Below are positions 27,252-37,213 of a DNA stretch of 64,000 bases, in pieces. The stretch covers positions 186,001 to 250,000 of the forward strand of contig NZ_NGJN01000001.1 in NCBI RefSeq assembly GCF_002266855.1, written 5' to 3'. Numbering within the stretch: the first letter of the stretch is position 1; every line of letters begins with the position of its first letter. The DNA comes from Winogradskyella aurantia. Its GTDB lineage: Bacteria > Bacteroidota > Bacteroidia > Flavobacteriales > Flavobacteriaceae. Under the pieces are notes generated by a model. That model ran no database searches. It saw only the letters and a list, made by a program, of their open reading frames with translations, and was not told the DNA's origin. The translations under genes were made by a program, and so were the position numbers.

Positions 27252-28061
27252 TTGAAAACAAGGATTTCCATTATGGGCTGTGGTTGGTTAGGTTTACCCT
27301 TGGCCGAGATTTTATTGGAAAAGGGTTTCGCCGTGAATGGGTCTACAACCTCAAAGGATAAATTAGACAGCCTCAAGAAGCAACATATTGAGCCCTTTTT
27401 AATAGGTCTCTTAGAAGAAGGCATAGAAGGTGATATTGACAATTTCCTTAAAGACAGTGAGACTTTAATTATAAACATACCACCAGGCCTTAGAACAAAT
27501 CCCAATAAAAATCATGTTAAGGAAATTCGCTATCTCATTGAAGCTATAGAACGAGGTAAGGTTAAAAACGTATTATATATCAGTTCAACTTCCGTTTTTA
27601 AAGACGATCTCACATTTCCTGTTATTACTGAAGCTACCATTCCAAATAATTTATCTAAAACCGGTAATCAATTAATACGCATCGAAAACCTATTAGAACA
27701 AAACTCAAATTTCAACACCACTATTTTGAGATTTGGCGGTTTAATTGATAACAACAGGCATCCAGGAAAAGTACTTTCAGGAAGAACAGACGTCCCTAAC
27801 CCTGAAGCACCCATAAATTTAATTCACAAAACAGATGCCATAAATATTATTCTTACTATACTTGAAAAAGATGTATGGCAGAACTCGTTTAATGCTGTCT
27901 ATCCGCTGCATCCAGACAAAAAAACCTATTACAGCAACTATTGTGAAGCACATAGTTTACCGAGGCCCTTCTTCAATCACTCAAAAAAAAGTACAGGAAA
28001 AATTGTGGAAAGTTCAAAACTGGAACGGCTTTTGAATTATAAATACATGGCACGACCATAG
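27252..28061 (+). CDS. NAD(P)-binding SDR/epimerase-like protein (YeeZ-like)
   Basis: This 269-residue protein has an N-terminal dinucleotide-binding motif ISIMGCGWLGLPLAEILL. The extended-SDR pattern includes VLYISSTSVFKD and NLIHKTDAINIILTIL. It starts at TTG 27252, since the first ATG downstream would remove the first beta strand. The catalytic Tyr/Lys pair of SDRs is not obvious, as in YeeZ-type relatives, so enzymatic activity is uncertain. The gene stands alone. Confidence 0.75.
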   Translation: MKTRISIMGCGWLGLPLAEILLEKGFAVNGSTTSKDKLDSLKKQHIEPFLIGLLEEGIEGDIDNFLKDSETLIINIPPGLRTNPNKNHVKEIRYLIEAIERGKVKNVLYISSTSVFKDDLTFPVITEATIPNNLSKTGNQLIRIENLLEQNSNFNTTILRFGGLIDNNRHPGKVLSGRTDVPNPEAPINLIHKTDAINIILTILEKDVWQNSFNAVYPLHPDKKTYYSNYCEAHSLPRPFFNHSKKSTGKIVESSKLERLLNYKYMARP

Positions 28062-28177
28062 AATTAATAGATTTTTAAGACCAGTTATAATTAATTTTTA
28101 TAGTTTTAGCCACCCAAAAAATTAAGAATCAAGAGGGTTGTTTATAACAACCTATTCTTTTAACAAATCAAGTGAAA

Positions 28178-28888
28178 ATGAGAAAGATTACAATCGCAAT
28201 CGCGTTATTATGTTCAGTAGGAGTTTTTGCACAATCTAATGCGGATTTAAAAACACATTATGAAAGTTTTTATAAAGAAATGAAAAAGCAAGGTGATGTG
28301 CAAGGTGTTATTAACGCGCTCACCCACCTTAATATTATAGAGCCATCCGTAGCGCGTAAAGATACGTTGGCTTATCTATACTTGTCAGAAGGAAAGTACG
28401 TGCAAGCTATTAATACTTTAGGTGTTGAAAAAAATGCTACCGATTCTGACATGAATGTCGAAGTAAAAGCGATAGCCCTTAAAAATTTAAACCAGCCCAA
28501 AATGGCGTTAGAACACTTTGAAGTGCTGTATGGCAGAAAACCTAATGTATATCTGGCCTATGAAATGGTGGATATGAAAATTCAGACCAATGACCTTGCT
28601 GGTGCAAGAGAAAATTTAAACTACGCATTTGCCAACGTTACTGATGACATGAAACGTGCATATTATGAAACACAACAACCTTATGAAACCTCTATGAAGG
28701 CCGCTTTAAAATATCTGGACGGCTTGTTAACTTTTACAGAGAATAAAACTGAAAATATGGATGCTGCTTTAAAGCTTATGAATGACGCCTTAGCGATTGA
28801 TCCTAATTTCAATTTAGCTAAAGTGAGCAGACAGGCTTTAGAAAATCAGAAAGCACAAATGGCTAAATCGGCAGCACAAAAAAATTAG
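28178..28888 (+). CDS. Exported TPR-repeat protein
   Basis: This 236-residue protein has a signal peptide (MRKITIAIALLCSVGVFAQ). Helical repeats of TPR type follow, such as DTLAYLYLSEGKYVQAINTLG, NLNQPKMALEHFEVLYG, and a C-terminal DAALKLMNDALAIDPNFNLA. TPRs mediate protein-protein contact; the partner is unknown. The ATG at 28178 is preferred to a GTG two codons earlier. A strong terminator follows. Confidence 0.8.
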   Translation: MRKITIAIALLCSVGVFAQSNADLKTHYESFYKEMKKQGDVQGVINALTHLNIIEPSVARKDTLAYLYLSEGKYVQAINTLGVEKNATDSDMNVEVKAIALKNLNQPKMALEHFEVLYGRKPNVYLAYEMVDMKIQTNDLAGARENLNYAFANVTDDMKRAYYETQQPYETSMKAALKYLDGLLTFTENKTENMDAALKLMNDALAIDPNFNLAKVSRQALENQKAQMAKSAAQKN

Positions 28889-28908
28889 AACATAAAAGTC
28901 AAATCATA

Positions 28909-28938
28909 AAAAATGCGACCCTTTTAGGTCGCATTTTT
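28909..28938. terminator. Bidirectional terminator
   Basis: A perfect 12-bp stem (AAAAATGCGACC at 28909-28920, GGTCGCATTTTT at 28927-28938) has a 6-base loop. It lies between the convergent TPR and M13 peptidase genes. Confidence 0.9.
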
Positions 28939-28941
28939 CTT

Positions 28942-31008
28942 TTACCAAATTCTCACTCGTTCTTCAGGAGGCAAATACATGGCGTCACCCTTTTTAATAT
29001 CAAACGCCTCGTAAAAAGCATCGATATTTTTTAAGGGTTGTGTAGCCCGTATCATTCCCGGAGAATGCGGATCTGTTTTAATTTGTGTTCTTAAAGCGTC
29101 TTCTCTTATTAAAGTTCTCCATACAGTTGCCCATGACATAAAGAAACGTTGTTCTGCCGTAAAACCGTCAATATCATCTGGTCTTCCATTTTCTTCAAAA
29201 TATAACTGTAAGCCATCGTAAGCCCCAAGCACACCTCCTAAATCACCTATATTTTCGCCCAATGTAAATGGTCCATTAATATTTACACTGTCTAATACTT
29301 CTATAGCGGAATACTGGTCTGCAAGAGCCTTACCTCGTTTTTCAAATTCTGCTAAATCTTCTGCTGTCCACCAATTGTTTACATTCCCATCGCCATCAAA
29401 TCTTGCCCCAGAATCATCAAAGGCATGTGAAATCTCATGCCCAATAACTGCACCTATTCCGCCATAATTTACAGCTTCATCAGCAGTGTAATTATAGAAT
29501 GGTGGCTGCAAAATAGCTGCCGGAAATACTATTTCATTATTTAACGGATTAAAATAAGCATTCACTGTTTGTGGAGACATGCCCCACCTACTTTTATCTA
29601 CTGGCTCATTTATTTCAGATAAATTATCTTTTTGAGCCCATTCGCCCACTGCAAGCATATTTTCTGCATACGAATTTCCTTCTTTGATTTGCATTTCAGA
29701 ATAGTCTCGCCATTCGTCTGGATACGCAATCTTAACAGTAAACTTATCTAATTTTTCAATAGCCTTAGCTTTGGTTTCCTCAGACATCCAATCTAAAACC
29801 TTAATTCTATTTTGAAAAGCCTTAATAATATTGGTAATCATTTTTTCAGCTTTCTCCTTGGCTTCCGGTGGAAATTTTGACTGAACATATAGTTGACCAA
29901 CAGCTTCTCCAACACTTCCATCAACAGTTCCCAGAGCGCGCTCTTCGGCTGGACGCATAGATTTTGAACCATTTAAAGTTTTACCATAAAATTCCCAATT
30001 GGCTTTTTCCATTTCAGTAGTTAGAAAACCTGCTGCATTATCTAAGGTTCTCCAGGTCATTAATGTCTTTATATCTTCTAGAGGTGTACTCTTTAAAAAA
30101 GCATCCATTGCTTTCATATACTTAGGCTGCATTACCATAAGAGTGTCTATCTTTTTATCAATACCCATATCTTCCATAAATCTTTTCCAATTCATGGTAG
30201 GTACCATAGCTTGCAAATCTTCTATTGACGTGGGGTTGTTATAGTTTCTTACATCTCTACTCGCCACCTTGTCTAAACGTGGTTCTGCCAAAGCTGTTTC
30301 TAATGCCAATATTTTTAAGGCGGCAGCATTAGCCTCATTTTCCGAATAATCAATATACTGAAGCATCCTTGCAATGTGATCAGTATATTTTTGTCTAATC
30401 TCTTTAGTTTTGGCATCTTGGTCAAGGTAATAATCACGTTGTAGACCTAAGCCTCCTGGAAACACCCACGCTATATTCATACTGCTGTCATTCAAATCTG
30501 GATTCGCTCCGATACCAAAAAATGGCGAGGAAACACCAATTTCTGTAGCCACTACTTTCTGCATGTCATCTAAAGAGGAAATAGCTTTAATATCCTCTAA
30601 ATAAGGTTTCAATGGTGCTGTTCCAGCTTTATTTCTCGCTAGAGTATCCAACTCGGATTCAAAAATCAATAAAGCTTTCTTTTGATCAGACCCCTCCTTA
30701 TAAGCACCAAGCTCCTTTGAGGTTTTCATAATCTCTAACATGTCCTTTCTCGTGGCTTTGCGGAGCACACCAAAACCTCCCCATCGTGTCTCGTCATCTG
30801 GAATTTGAGTCGTTTTCATCCAATTTCCATTAACATAATTGTAAAAATCTTCATTTGGACTCACTTCTAGATCCATGTTTTCCAGGACTATTCCCGGAAT
30901 TTTTTCCGCCATAGCGGTCTCTTGCTTAGCCTCGTCTTTACATGAGAACATCATAAAGAAAGCTAACCCTGCTAGTGCCATATGGCGACTAAGATTTAAA
31001 TTCATCAT
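28942..31008 (-). CDS. M13-family zinc metallopeptidase lipoprotein (neprilysin/PepO-like)
   Basis: This 688-residue predicted lipoprotein (MALAGLAFFMMFSC) is of the neprilysin/endothelin-converting enzyme family, cleaving peptides outside the cytoplasm. The zinc motif is HEISH (His524, Glu525, His528), followed by FDDSGARFDGDGN and the third ligand region GENIGDLGG. It has the usual M13_N start (DFYNYVNGNWMKTTQIPDDE) and C-terminal PPEERVRIW. Length is standard. It may be cotranscribed with the lipoprotein gene upstream at 31602. Confidence 0.93.
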   Translation of the reverse strand: MMNLNLSRHMALAGLAFFMMFSCKDEAKQETAMAEKIPGIVLENMDLEVSPNEDFYNYVNGNWMKTTQIPDDETRWGGFGVLRKATRKDMLEIMKTSKELGAYKEGSDQKKALLIFESELDTLARNKAGTAPLKPYLEDIKAISSLDDMQKVVATEIGVSSPFFGIGANPDLNDSSMNIAWVFPGGLGLQRDYYLDQDAKTKEIRQKYTDHIARMLQYIDYSENEANAAALKILALETALAEPRLDKVASRDVRNYNNPTSIEDLQAMVPTMNWKRFMEDMGIDKKIDTLMVMQPKYMKAMDAFLKSTPLEDIKTLMTWRTLDNAAGFLTTEMEKANWEFYGKTLNGSKSMRPAEERALGTVDGSVGEAVGQLYVQSKFPPEAKEKAEKMITNIIKAFQNRIKVLDWMSEETKAKAIEKLDKFTVKIAYPDEWRDYSEMQIKEGNSYAENMLAVGEWAQKDNLSEINEPVDKSRWGMSPQTVNAYFNPLNNEIVFPAAILQPPFYNYTADEAVNYGGIGAVIGHEISHAFDDSGARFDGDGNVNNWWTAEDLAEFEKRGKALADQYSAIEVLDSVNINGPFTLGENIGDLGGVLGAYDGLQLYFEENGRPDDIDGFTAEQRFFMSWATVWRTLIREDALRTQIKTDPHSPGMIRATQPLKNIDAFYEAFDIKKGDAMYLPPEERVRIW

Positions 31009-31077
31009 AAAATTGTTATTTGATTCAAATTAATAATCGTTATATATTAGACTTTGAGAGTCTTAAAATGTTACATC

Positions 31078-31602
31078 TCACTCTGGTTTGATACTATCAA
31101 AAAGATCTCGCTCCAATTTTTTATTGATTTGAAAATTAAGGTTCGAAAAGGACTCTAATACCGCCTTTATGCTCTCTAATTTATCCTCGACTTTAATATT
31201 ACTTAAGGTTAAATCGTCATTTAGCTTTAATATAAAGGTTTCAAGAAGGGTAACTCTAGATGAAATGGGTCGCGTCTGTAAACTTTCTGGAATGTTATCT
31301 TTGAATTCCTTTATAAAATCGACCAATAGCGCTTTGTCGCCATTGAAAAAAGATAGATCGCCTTTTTTCAGGTAATTGATCTGTATGGTCAGTTCTTGGT
31401 ATTTTTCCCATGGGTTGACAATAGTTTCTGCATCTTCACTGAGTGCATAATCCGTATAGTTTAAACTTTCAATCGCTTTGGCATTAATTTTCGTTAGGTC
31501 TTGAGATTTGACCGTTTCATCGCGTTCATTAGATTTTGCATTCTCATCACAAGCTACCAACACTAAAAAACTTACTACCAAAAGGACACGTACCATAGTC
31601 AT
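31078..31602 (-). CDS. Small predicted lipoprotein, function unknown
   Basis: This protein of about 174 residues starts at ATG 31602 (or 31596). The signal MTMVRVLLVVSFLVLVAC has the lipobox Cys at position 18. A longer frame from TTG 31647 would put 15 extra residues before the signal. The mature part is mostly helical and charged, with no known domain. It lies 69 bases upstream of the M13 peptidase on the same strand. Confidence 0.6.
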   Translation of the reverse strand: MTMVRVLLVVSFLVLVACDENAKSNERDETVKSQDLTKINAKAIESLNYTDYALSEDAETIVNPWEKYQELTIQINYLKKGDLSFFNGDKALLVDFIKEFKDNIPESLQTRPISSRVTLLETFILKLNDDLTLSNIKVEDKLESIKAVLESFSNLNFQINKKLERDLFDSIKPE

Positions 31603-31765
31603 TTGAAATATTTTCTCTGTAAATATAATTAAACTATTATTTGGCAATTAAAGTATATACTTATTCGTCATTGTTAAATTCATAAAATGAATTTTATTTC
31701 TTTGAGATTATGACAAGAATCTTGTTGATTTCTCATTATTTTTGAAGATAATATAATATCAAAAC

Positions 31766-32719
31766 ATGACACCTAAAATTTTAATCATTGGTGCCTGCGG
31801 TCAAATAGGTACAGAATTAACAATGAAGTTAAGAGAACTTCACGGTAAGGAAAATGTCATTGCAAGTGACATTAACACCAGAAACCTAGAGCTTGTGAAC
31901 TCAGGGCCGTTTGAAATTATTGATGCAAAAAATTTTAATGCCATAAGGGACTGCTGCAAAAATTATAAAGTTAAAACGGTTTACCTTATGGCGGCACTCC
32001 TCAGTGCTACAGGTGAAAAATACCCCATGGAAGCATGGGACCTAAATATGAATTCTTTATTCCATGTCCTTAATTTAGCGAAAGACAAGGTTATTGAACG
32101 TATATTTTGGCCATCGAGCATTGCTGTTTTTGGTCCAACAACACCTAAAATAAATACCCCACAGCATACCGTTTGCGAACCCACAACGGTGTACGGTATT
32201 ACCAAACAGGTCGGTGAACGCTGGTGTGAATATTATCATAATAAATTAGGAGTAGATGTGCGCAGTATTAGATACCCAGGTATTATTAGCCACAAAGCAT
32301 TACCAGGTGGAGGAACAACTGATTACGCTGTAGATATTTATCATAAAGCCATTACGAATGGGCATTACAATTGTTTCTTATCTAAGGACAGTGAATTACC
32401 GATGATTTTTATGGAAGACGCCATTAGGGCAACCTTGGAACTTATGGATGCTCCTTCTGAAAAATTAAGTATTCGCTCCGCCTATAACCTAGCAGCTATA
32501 AGTTTCACACCTCAAGACGTGTTTGAGAGCATAAAAAACTACATTCCAGAATTTGAAATAACTTACAATCCAGATTTTAGACAAGCCATAGCCGATAGTT
32601 GGCCATCTTCTATTGATGATAGCGTCGCTAGAACGGATTGGAACTGGAGTCACCGATTCGATTTAGATGCTATGACCACAGAAATGATCCACAAGCTGCG
32701 TCTAAAATATGAGTCTTAA
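31766..32719 (+). CDS. L-threonine 3-dehydrogenase, SDR type
   Basis: This 317-residue extended-SDR enzyme has the NAD motif ILIIGACGQIGTEL and the catalytic YGITK (Tyr-x-x-x-Lys), preceded by WPSSIAVFGP. The SIRYPGIISHKALPGGGTTDYAV segment is characteristic of SDR-type threonine dehydrogenases. It oxidizes L-threonine to 2-amino-3-ketobutyrate. The partner ligase (kbl) is not in the window. It is unrelated to the zinc-dependent Tdh of E. coli, so I leave the symbol blank. Confidence 0.87.
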   Translation: MTPKILIIGACGQIGTELTMKLRELHGKENVIASDINTRNLELVNSGPFEIIDAKNFNAIRDCCKNYKVKTVYLMAALLSATGEKYPMEAWDLNMNSLFHVLNLAKDKVIERIFWPSSIAVFGPTTPKINTPQHTVCEPTTVYGITKQVGERWCEYYHNKLGVDVRSIRYPGIISHKALPGGGTTDYAVDIYHKAITNGHYNCFLSKDSELPMIFMEDAIRATLELMDAPSEKLSIRSAYNLAAISFTPQDVFESIKNYIPEFEITYNPDFRQAIADSWPSSIDDSVARTDWNWSHRFDLDAMTTEMIHKLRLKYES

Positions 32720-32882
32720 TTTAAAAAAACAGAACCAAAAACGTAGTACGTCATTATTTTAATTGGAAGTCGGCAACTTAGCCTATCTTCATTATCTTTG
32801 AAAGACCTACTTAAGCATAGTATGAAATGTATCTTGAATTAGATTGTAACAACAATTGATCCGTTAAGAATTAATTATTTAT

Positions 32883-33902
32883 ATGACGCACGAGTTTAAG
32901 CATATACTCAACAAAGCAGTGGGCTACCAAAAAAATGGCGTTAAAAGTGTCTTGGCAAGCGTTGTTCATTTAGAAGGCTCATCTTATCGCAAACCCGGTG
33001 TGCGTATGCTCATTACCGAAGATGGTAAAATGACAGGTGCGGTAAGTGGAGGCTGTATTGAACGCGAAATATATCATCAATCCTCATCGGTATTTAAAAG
33101 TGGAATACCGAAAATAATGACTTACGACGGACGATATCGATTAGGCTGTGAAGGGTTATTATACATACTCATAGAGCCTTTTTTTATAACTGATCAAGTC
33201 TTAAATACTTTTTTAGGTTGCTTAGAAAACCGAAATAGTTTTATTATAAAATCTTATTTCAAAAGTGAAGACGTTTCTGCAGAGAACCTTGGCTCCATCA
33301 TTGAGTTTAAGGACGACCTTAAATTCTCGTTTCGTGACGGTTTATCTGTAGATAAAGATGCCCAACTCAAAGAATTTGTACAAAAATTGGAACCCTGTTT
33401 TAAACTCCTCATTTTTGGAGGGGAACATGATGCAGTAAAATTATGTAGTATGGCCAGTTTATTGGGCTGGGAGGTCGATATCATTACTTCAGTAAAAGAC
33501 CCTAAATCCTTGGCAGATTTTCCTGGAGCAGCATCGGTGACAGCACAAACGCCTGATATTTTAGATTTAAAAATCGATTCTGAAACTGCAGTTGTTCTTA
33601 TGAACCATAACTACGCACAAGATTTAAAATATCTAATAAAATTAAAAACGTATAAACCAAATTACATAGGGATATTAGGCTCGGCCCATCGTCGCGAAAA
33701 ACTTATTAGTGACGTCTATGACCATGTTCCCAACTTCGACGACTCAATTCTAGAGCATATCTACAGCCCGGCAGGTTTAAATATTGGAGCTATAACACCA
33801 GAAGAAATCGCCTTATCCATTATGTCTGAAATACTTTCGGTTTACAGAGGAATTAAACCTAAATCCCTAAGAGAAGTTTCAAAGCAACCCGTCTCAAAAT
33901 GA
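32883..33902 (+). CDS. XdhC/CoxI-family molybdoenzyme maturation factor
   Basis: This 339-residue protein has the XdhC N-terminal domain (VKSVLASVVHLEGSSYRKPG, then GAVSGGCIEREIY) and a C-terminal Rossmann-like domain (KLLIFGGEHDAVKLCSMASLLGW; IGILGSAHRREKL). XdhC proteins bind and sulfurate Mo cofactor for xanthine dehydrogenase-type enzymes. It is the first gene of a four-gene cluster and overlaps the next gene by 4 bases (ATGA). Confidence 0.9.
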   Translation: MTHEFKHILNKAVGYQKNGVKSVLASVVHLEGSSYRKPGVRMLITEDGKMTGAVSGGCIEREIYHQSSSVFKSGIPKIMTYDGRYRLGCEGLLYILIEPFFITDQVLNTFLGCLENRNSFIIKSYFKSEDVSAENLGSIIEFKDDLKFSFRDGLSVDKDAQLKEFVQKLEPCFKLLIFGGEHDAVKLCSMASLLGWEVDIITSVKDPKSLADFPGAASVTAQTPDILDLKIDSETAVVLMNHNYAQDLKYLIKLKTYKPNYIGILGSAHRREKLISDVYDHVPNFDDSILEHIYSPAGLNIGAITPEEIALSIMSEILSVYRGIKPKSLREVSKQPVSK

Positions 33903-34480
33903 AAACTGCTATTTTAATTTTGGCAGCAGGAAAATCTTCTAGAATGGGTCGGCCTAAACAGCTGTTACCTATAAAACACAAAACCTTATTAAATAGTGCT
34001 ATCGATACAGCTCTTGCGTCTAACTGTTCAGATGTTATTTGTGTAATCGGTGCCTATAGGTATAAAATTAAAGCCTCTATTCCATCTAATTCTGTCAAAT
34101 TGCTAGAAAATTCAAATTTTGAACATGGTCTAAGCACAAGTATTATTGAAGGTGTTAATTATCTAGAGAAAACAAACTGTGAAGGCCTTTTAATAATGCT
34201 CGCCGATCAGCCCAAAATAAGCACTTCCCATTTAAATCAACTCTTGAGTTCTTTTGAAAATCACCCTTCCCAGATAAGTGCAACTGCTTACCCAAATTCC
34301 CTAGGCGTACCCGCTGTTTTTCCAAAAAGATTCTTTGAAGGATTGAAGCAATTAAAGGGAGACAAGGGGGCTAAAGATTTTCTAAATTCAAGATATCATC
34401 AGATTGTACAGATTAAGCATTCACAATTATTTGATATTGACACTATCCAAGATTACGAGGACTATCTCAAATCCTTATAG
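33899..34480 (+). CDS. MocA-like molybdopterin nucleotidyltransferase
   Basis: This 193-residue protein of the NTP-transferase fold has the signature LAAGKSSRMGRPKQLLP and the metal-binding LLIMLADQPK. MocA-type enzymes attach CMP to Mo-molybdopterin to give the cofactor used by the xanthine oxidase family. That fits its place between xdhC and the hydroxylase subunit genes. Specificity for CTP over GTP is inferred from context. Confidence 0.85.
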   Translation: MKTAILILAAGKSSRMGRPKQLLPIKHKTLLNSAIDTALASNCSDVICVIGAYRYKIKASIPSNSVKLLENSNFEHGLSTSIIEGVNYLEKTNCEGLLIMLADQPKISTSHLNQLLSSFENHPSQISATAYPNSLGVPAVFPKRFFEGLKQLKGDKGAKDFLNSRYHQIVQIKHSQLFDIDTIQDYEDYLKSL

Positions 34481-34582
34481 GAGTTAAATCTCCTAACTCT
34501 ATAACTTTGAAACCTTTAAAAATTTTCTAATTATCTAAAGATCCATAAATATTAGTTAACTTTAGCTAATAAATTTAGATAC

Positions 34583-35044
34583 ATGGCTATTTTCAACTTA
34601 AACGTAAACGGGAAAAAAGTTACCGTCGATGTCGATGCAGACACACCTTTATTATGGGTGCTTAGAGACGAACTTAATTTGATGGGAACAAAATTTGGAT
34701 GTGGTATCGCCTCGTGTGGATCTTGCACTGTACACCTCAATGGCATGGCCATGCGCAGCTGTGTGACCCCAGTTTCTAGTGCAGAGTCAGTAGAAATTAC
34801 AACAATTGAGGGCTTAGGTGAAGAAAAACTGCATCCCGTACAAGAAGCATGGAAAGAATTAGACGTGCCCCAATGTGGCTATTGCCAAGCAGGTCAAATT
34901 ATGACGGCCACGTCTTTTTTGAAACAGAATCCTAATCCCAGTACCGAGGAAATACGCAATGCCATGAATGGTAATCTCTGTAGATGTGCCAGTTATAACA
35001 GAATTGAAAAGGCGGTTGCCCTAGCTGCAAAAAAAATGTCATAA
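34583..35044 (+). CDS. iorA: (2Fe-2S) subunit of molybdenum hydroxylase (isoquinoline 1-oxidoreductase alpha type)
   Basis: This 153-residue protein carries two [2Fe-2S] clusters. The plant-ferredoxin-type set is Cys40, Cys45, Cys48 and Cys60; the helical-domain set is Cys98, Cys101, Cys133 and Cys135 (CGYCQAG and LCRCASY). It passes electrons from the Mo-cofactor subunit encoded 12 bases downstream. The family covers isoquinoline and aldehyde oxidoreductases, so the natural substrate is open. Confidence 0.9.
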   Translation: MAIFNLNVNGKKVTVDVDADTPLLWVLRDELNLMGTKFGCGIASCGSCTVHLNGMAMRSCVTPVSSAESVEITTIEGLGEEKLHPVQEAWKELDVPQCGYCQAGQIMTATSFLKQNPNPSTEEIRNAMNGNLCRCASYNRIEKAVALAAKKMS

Positions 35045-35056
35045 GCGAAAAACATC

Positions 35057-37213
35057 ATGAAAAAACAAGATCGAACCACCTTTAGTAGACGAAATTTTAT
35101 GAAAACCTCAGCACTTGCTGGTGGTGGAATTTTAATTGGTTTTAATTTCTTCAGTTCGTGTAAAGAGGCTGTGGCACCGCCAGTAGATGTCTCTAAACTC
35201 AATTTTCAAGATTTTAATGCCTTTATAAAAATTGCAGAAAATGGCTACGTCACTATTTTTTCGCCTAATCCAGAAATTGGCCAAGGTGTAAAAACCTCCA
35301 TGCCTATGATTATTGCCGAAGAACTTGATGTCCCCTGGAATCACGTGACTGTGGAGCAAGGTGCTTTAGATACTAAGAATTTTACAAGACAAGTGGCAGG
35401 TGGTAGTCAATCTATTAGATTTGGTTGGGACGCCCTGCGCCAAACCGGAGCCACGGCAAAACTTATGCTAATGACTGCCGCAGCCAATAAATGGGGCGTA
35501 GACGTCTCTGCATGCAAGGCTTCCAATGGAATTATAACAAATTCAAAGGGCGAAGAACTAACCTATGGGGATGTGGTTAACGATGCAGCAACGCTAGAAG
35601 TTCCAGAAGATGTCTCCTTAAAATCGCCAGAGGACTATAATATAATTGGAAAGGATGCCATTAACGTAGATATGGATAAAATTATACGAGGCGTTCCTTT
35701 ATTTGGGTTAGACTACAAGGTCGATGGCATGAAATATGTTTGCGTATGCCGCCCACCGGCTTTCGGACAAAAAATTAAATCATTTGACGGTACGGCCGCA
35801 AAATTGGTCAATGGGGTAACTGAGGTAATTCAGTTTGGCGATAAGGTTGCTGTTTTAGCAGATAATACCTGGGCAGCTATGAAAGGCAAACAAGCTGTAA
35901 AGGTAGAATGGGTTACCGATAGCAAACCCGAAAACACAGCCCTCCACAATGAGGCTTTGTTCGAAGTACTAGATGGCAAAGGTTTAGAGACACGACGTGA
36001 GGATGGTAATATCAAAAACGCCTTTGAGGAGGCAGATAAAATTATTGAGCGGACCTATGAAGCACCTTTCCTCCCTCATAATTGTATGGAACCTATGAAC
36101 TTTTATGCTAATGTCACAGAAGACAAGATTCATTTGGTTGGCCCCATTCAAACACCAGAACGCACGGCACAATACGTAGCAAAACTCTTAAACAGAAATG
36201 CCGATGACATCCATTTGGAAATGACCCGTATGGGTGGTGGATTTGGTCGTCGTCTCTACGGTGATTTTGTCGTAGAAGCCGCAGAAATATCAAATATCAC
36301 GAAGCAGCCTATAAAAGTCATTTATTCCCGTGAGGATGATATGACTGCTGGGACCTATCGACCAGCTTCTAAATACCGTATTAAAGCTTCTATTAAAGAT
36401 GGTGAGATTACTGGCTACCATCTTATAGAAGCTGCAGTTAATGGTAATATGTGGAATGCTATTGCCAACTATTTCCCTGCTGGTGCTATTGACAATTATA
36501 AGGTAGAAACCGGTAATTTTAGTAGTAATATCTCTACGGGTGCCTGGCGAGCCCCTTATACCAACTTCCTGGCTTTTGCAGAACAAAGTTTTTTCGATGA
36601 ATTGGCATTGACTTTAGAAAAAGACCCTATTCAATTACGTCTCGATTTACTTAAAAAAGTACCTGATCAAAATGACCCTGAAAAATATTCATCCAAACGC
36701 ATGACTCAGGTCATTAAACTTGCCGCTGAGAAGAGCAATTGGGGCAAAACAGATAGCGACACCTTTCAAGGTTTTGCCTCCTATTTCAGTCATAATACCC
36801 ATGTTGCCGAAGTGGTTGATATTACCATGAATAATGGCATGCCCAAACTAGAAAAGGTGACGGTAGCCGTTGATTGCGGAATTGTGGTTAATCCTACTGG
36901 TGCCAAAAATCAAATAGAAGGTGGTGTCCTAGATGGCATTGGCCACGCCATGTTTGGTGATTTTTCATTTGAAAATGGAACTCCTCAGGATTCTAATTTT
37001 AACACCTATCAGCTCATCAGAATGAAGGATACACCAATAGTAGAAACCCATTTTGTTGATAGTAATATCTCTCCCACAGGATTGGGAGAACCTGGCTTGC
37101 CTCCAGCTGGTGGTGCCCTTGCAAATGCTATTAAAGCCGCCACTGGTCAACGCATATTACAACAGCCTTTTATAAACTCTCTTAAACAGCGTAAAACGGA
37201 TATACAAGCTTAA
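35057..37213 (+). CDS. iorB: Molybdopterin-binding large subunit (isoquinoline 1-oxidoreductase beta type), Tat-exported
   Basis: This 718-residue catalytic subunit begins with a Tat signal (SRRNFMK, Arg11-Arg12). The hydrophobic core ends in SSC, so Cys35 could be lipidated. Mo-cofactor motifs include EIGQGVKTSMPMIIAEELDV, MTRMGGGFGRR, and the C-terminal GLGEPGLPPAGGALANA, which holds the likely active-site Glu. The small subunit has no signal and would be co-exported. Its stop shares a TTAA with the convergent NTPase gene. The substrate is unknown (aldehyde or N-heterocycle). Confidence 0.9.
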   Translation: MKKQDRTTFSRRNFMKTSALAGGGILIGFNFFSSCKEAVAPPVDVSKLNFQDFNAFIKIAENGYVTIFSPNPEIGQGVKTSMPMIIAEELDVPWNHVTVEQGALDTKNFTRQVAGGSQSIRFGWDALRQTGATAKLMLMTAAANKWGVDVSACKASNGIITNSKGEELTYGDVVNDAATLEVPEDVSLKSPEDYNIIGKDAINVDMDKIIRGVPLFGLDYKVDGMKYVCVCRPPAFGQKIKSFDGTAAKLVNGVTEVIQFGDKVAVLADNTWAAMKGKQAVKVEWVTDSKPENTALHNEALFEVLDGKGLETRREDGNIKNAFEEADKIIERTYEAPFLPHNCMEPMNFYANVTEDKIHLVGPIQTPERTAQYVAKLLNRNADDIHLEMTRMGGGFGRRLYGDFVVEAAEISNITKQPIKVIYSREDDMTAGTYRPASKYRIKASIKDGEITGYHLIEAAVNGNMWNAIANYFPAGAIDNYKVETGNFSSNISTGAWRAPYTNFLAFAEQSFFDELALTLEKDPIQLRLDLLKKVPDQNDPEKYSSKRMTQVIKLAAEKSNWGKTDSDTFQGFASYFSHNTHVAEVVDITMNNGMPKLEKVTVAVDCGIVVNPTGAKNQIEGGVLDGIGHAMFGDFSFENGTPQDSNFNTYQLIRMKDTPIVETHFVDSNISPTGLGEPGLPPAGGALANAIKAATGQRILQQPFINSLKQRKTDIQA

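Noticed and set aside
27161-27361. A 66-codon plus-strand frame overlapping the SDR gene start
   Set aside because: It overlaps the Rossmann motif of the real gene in another frame and has no start context or family.
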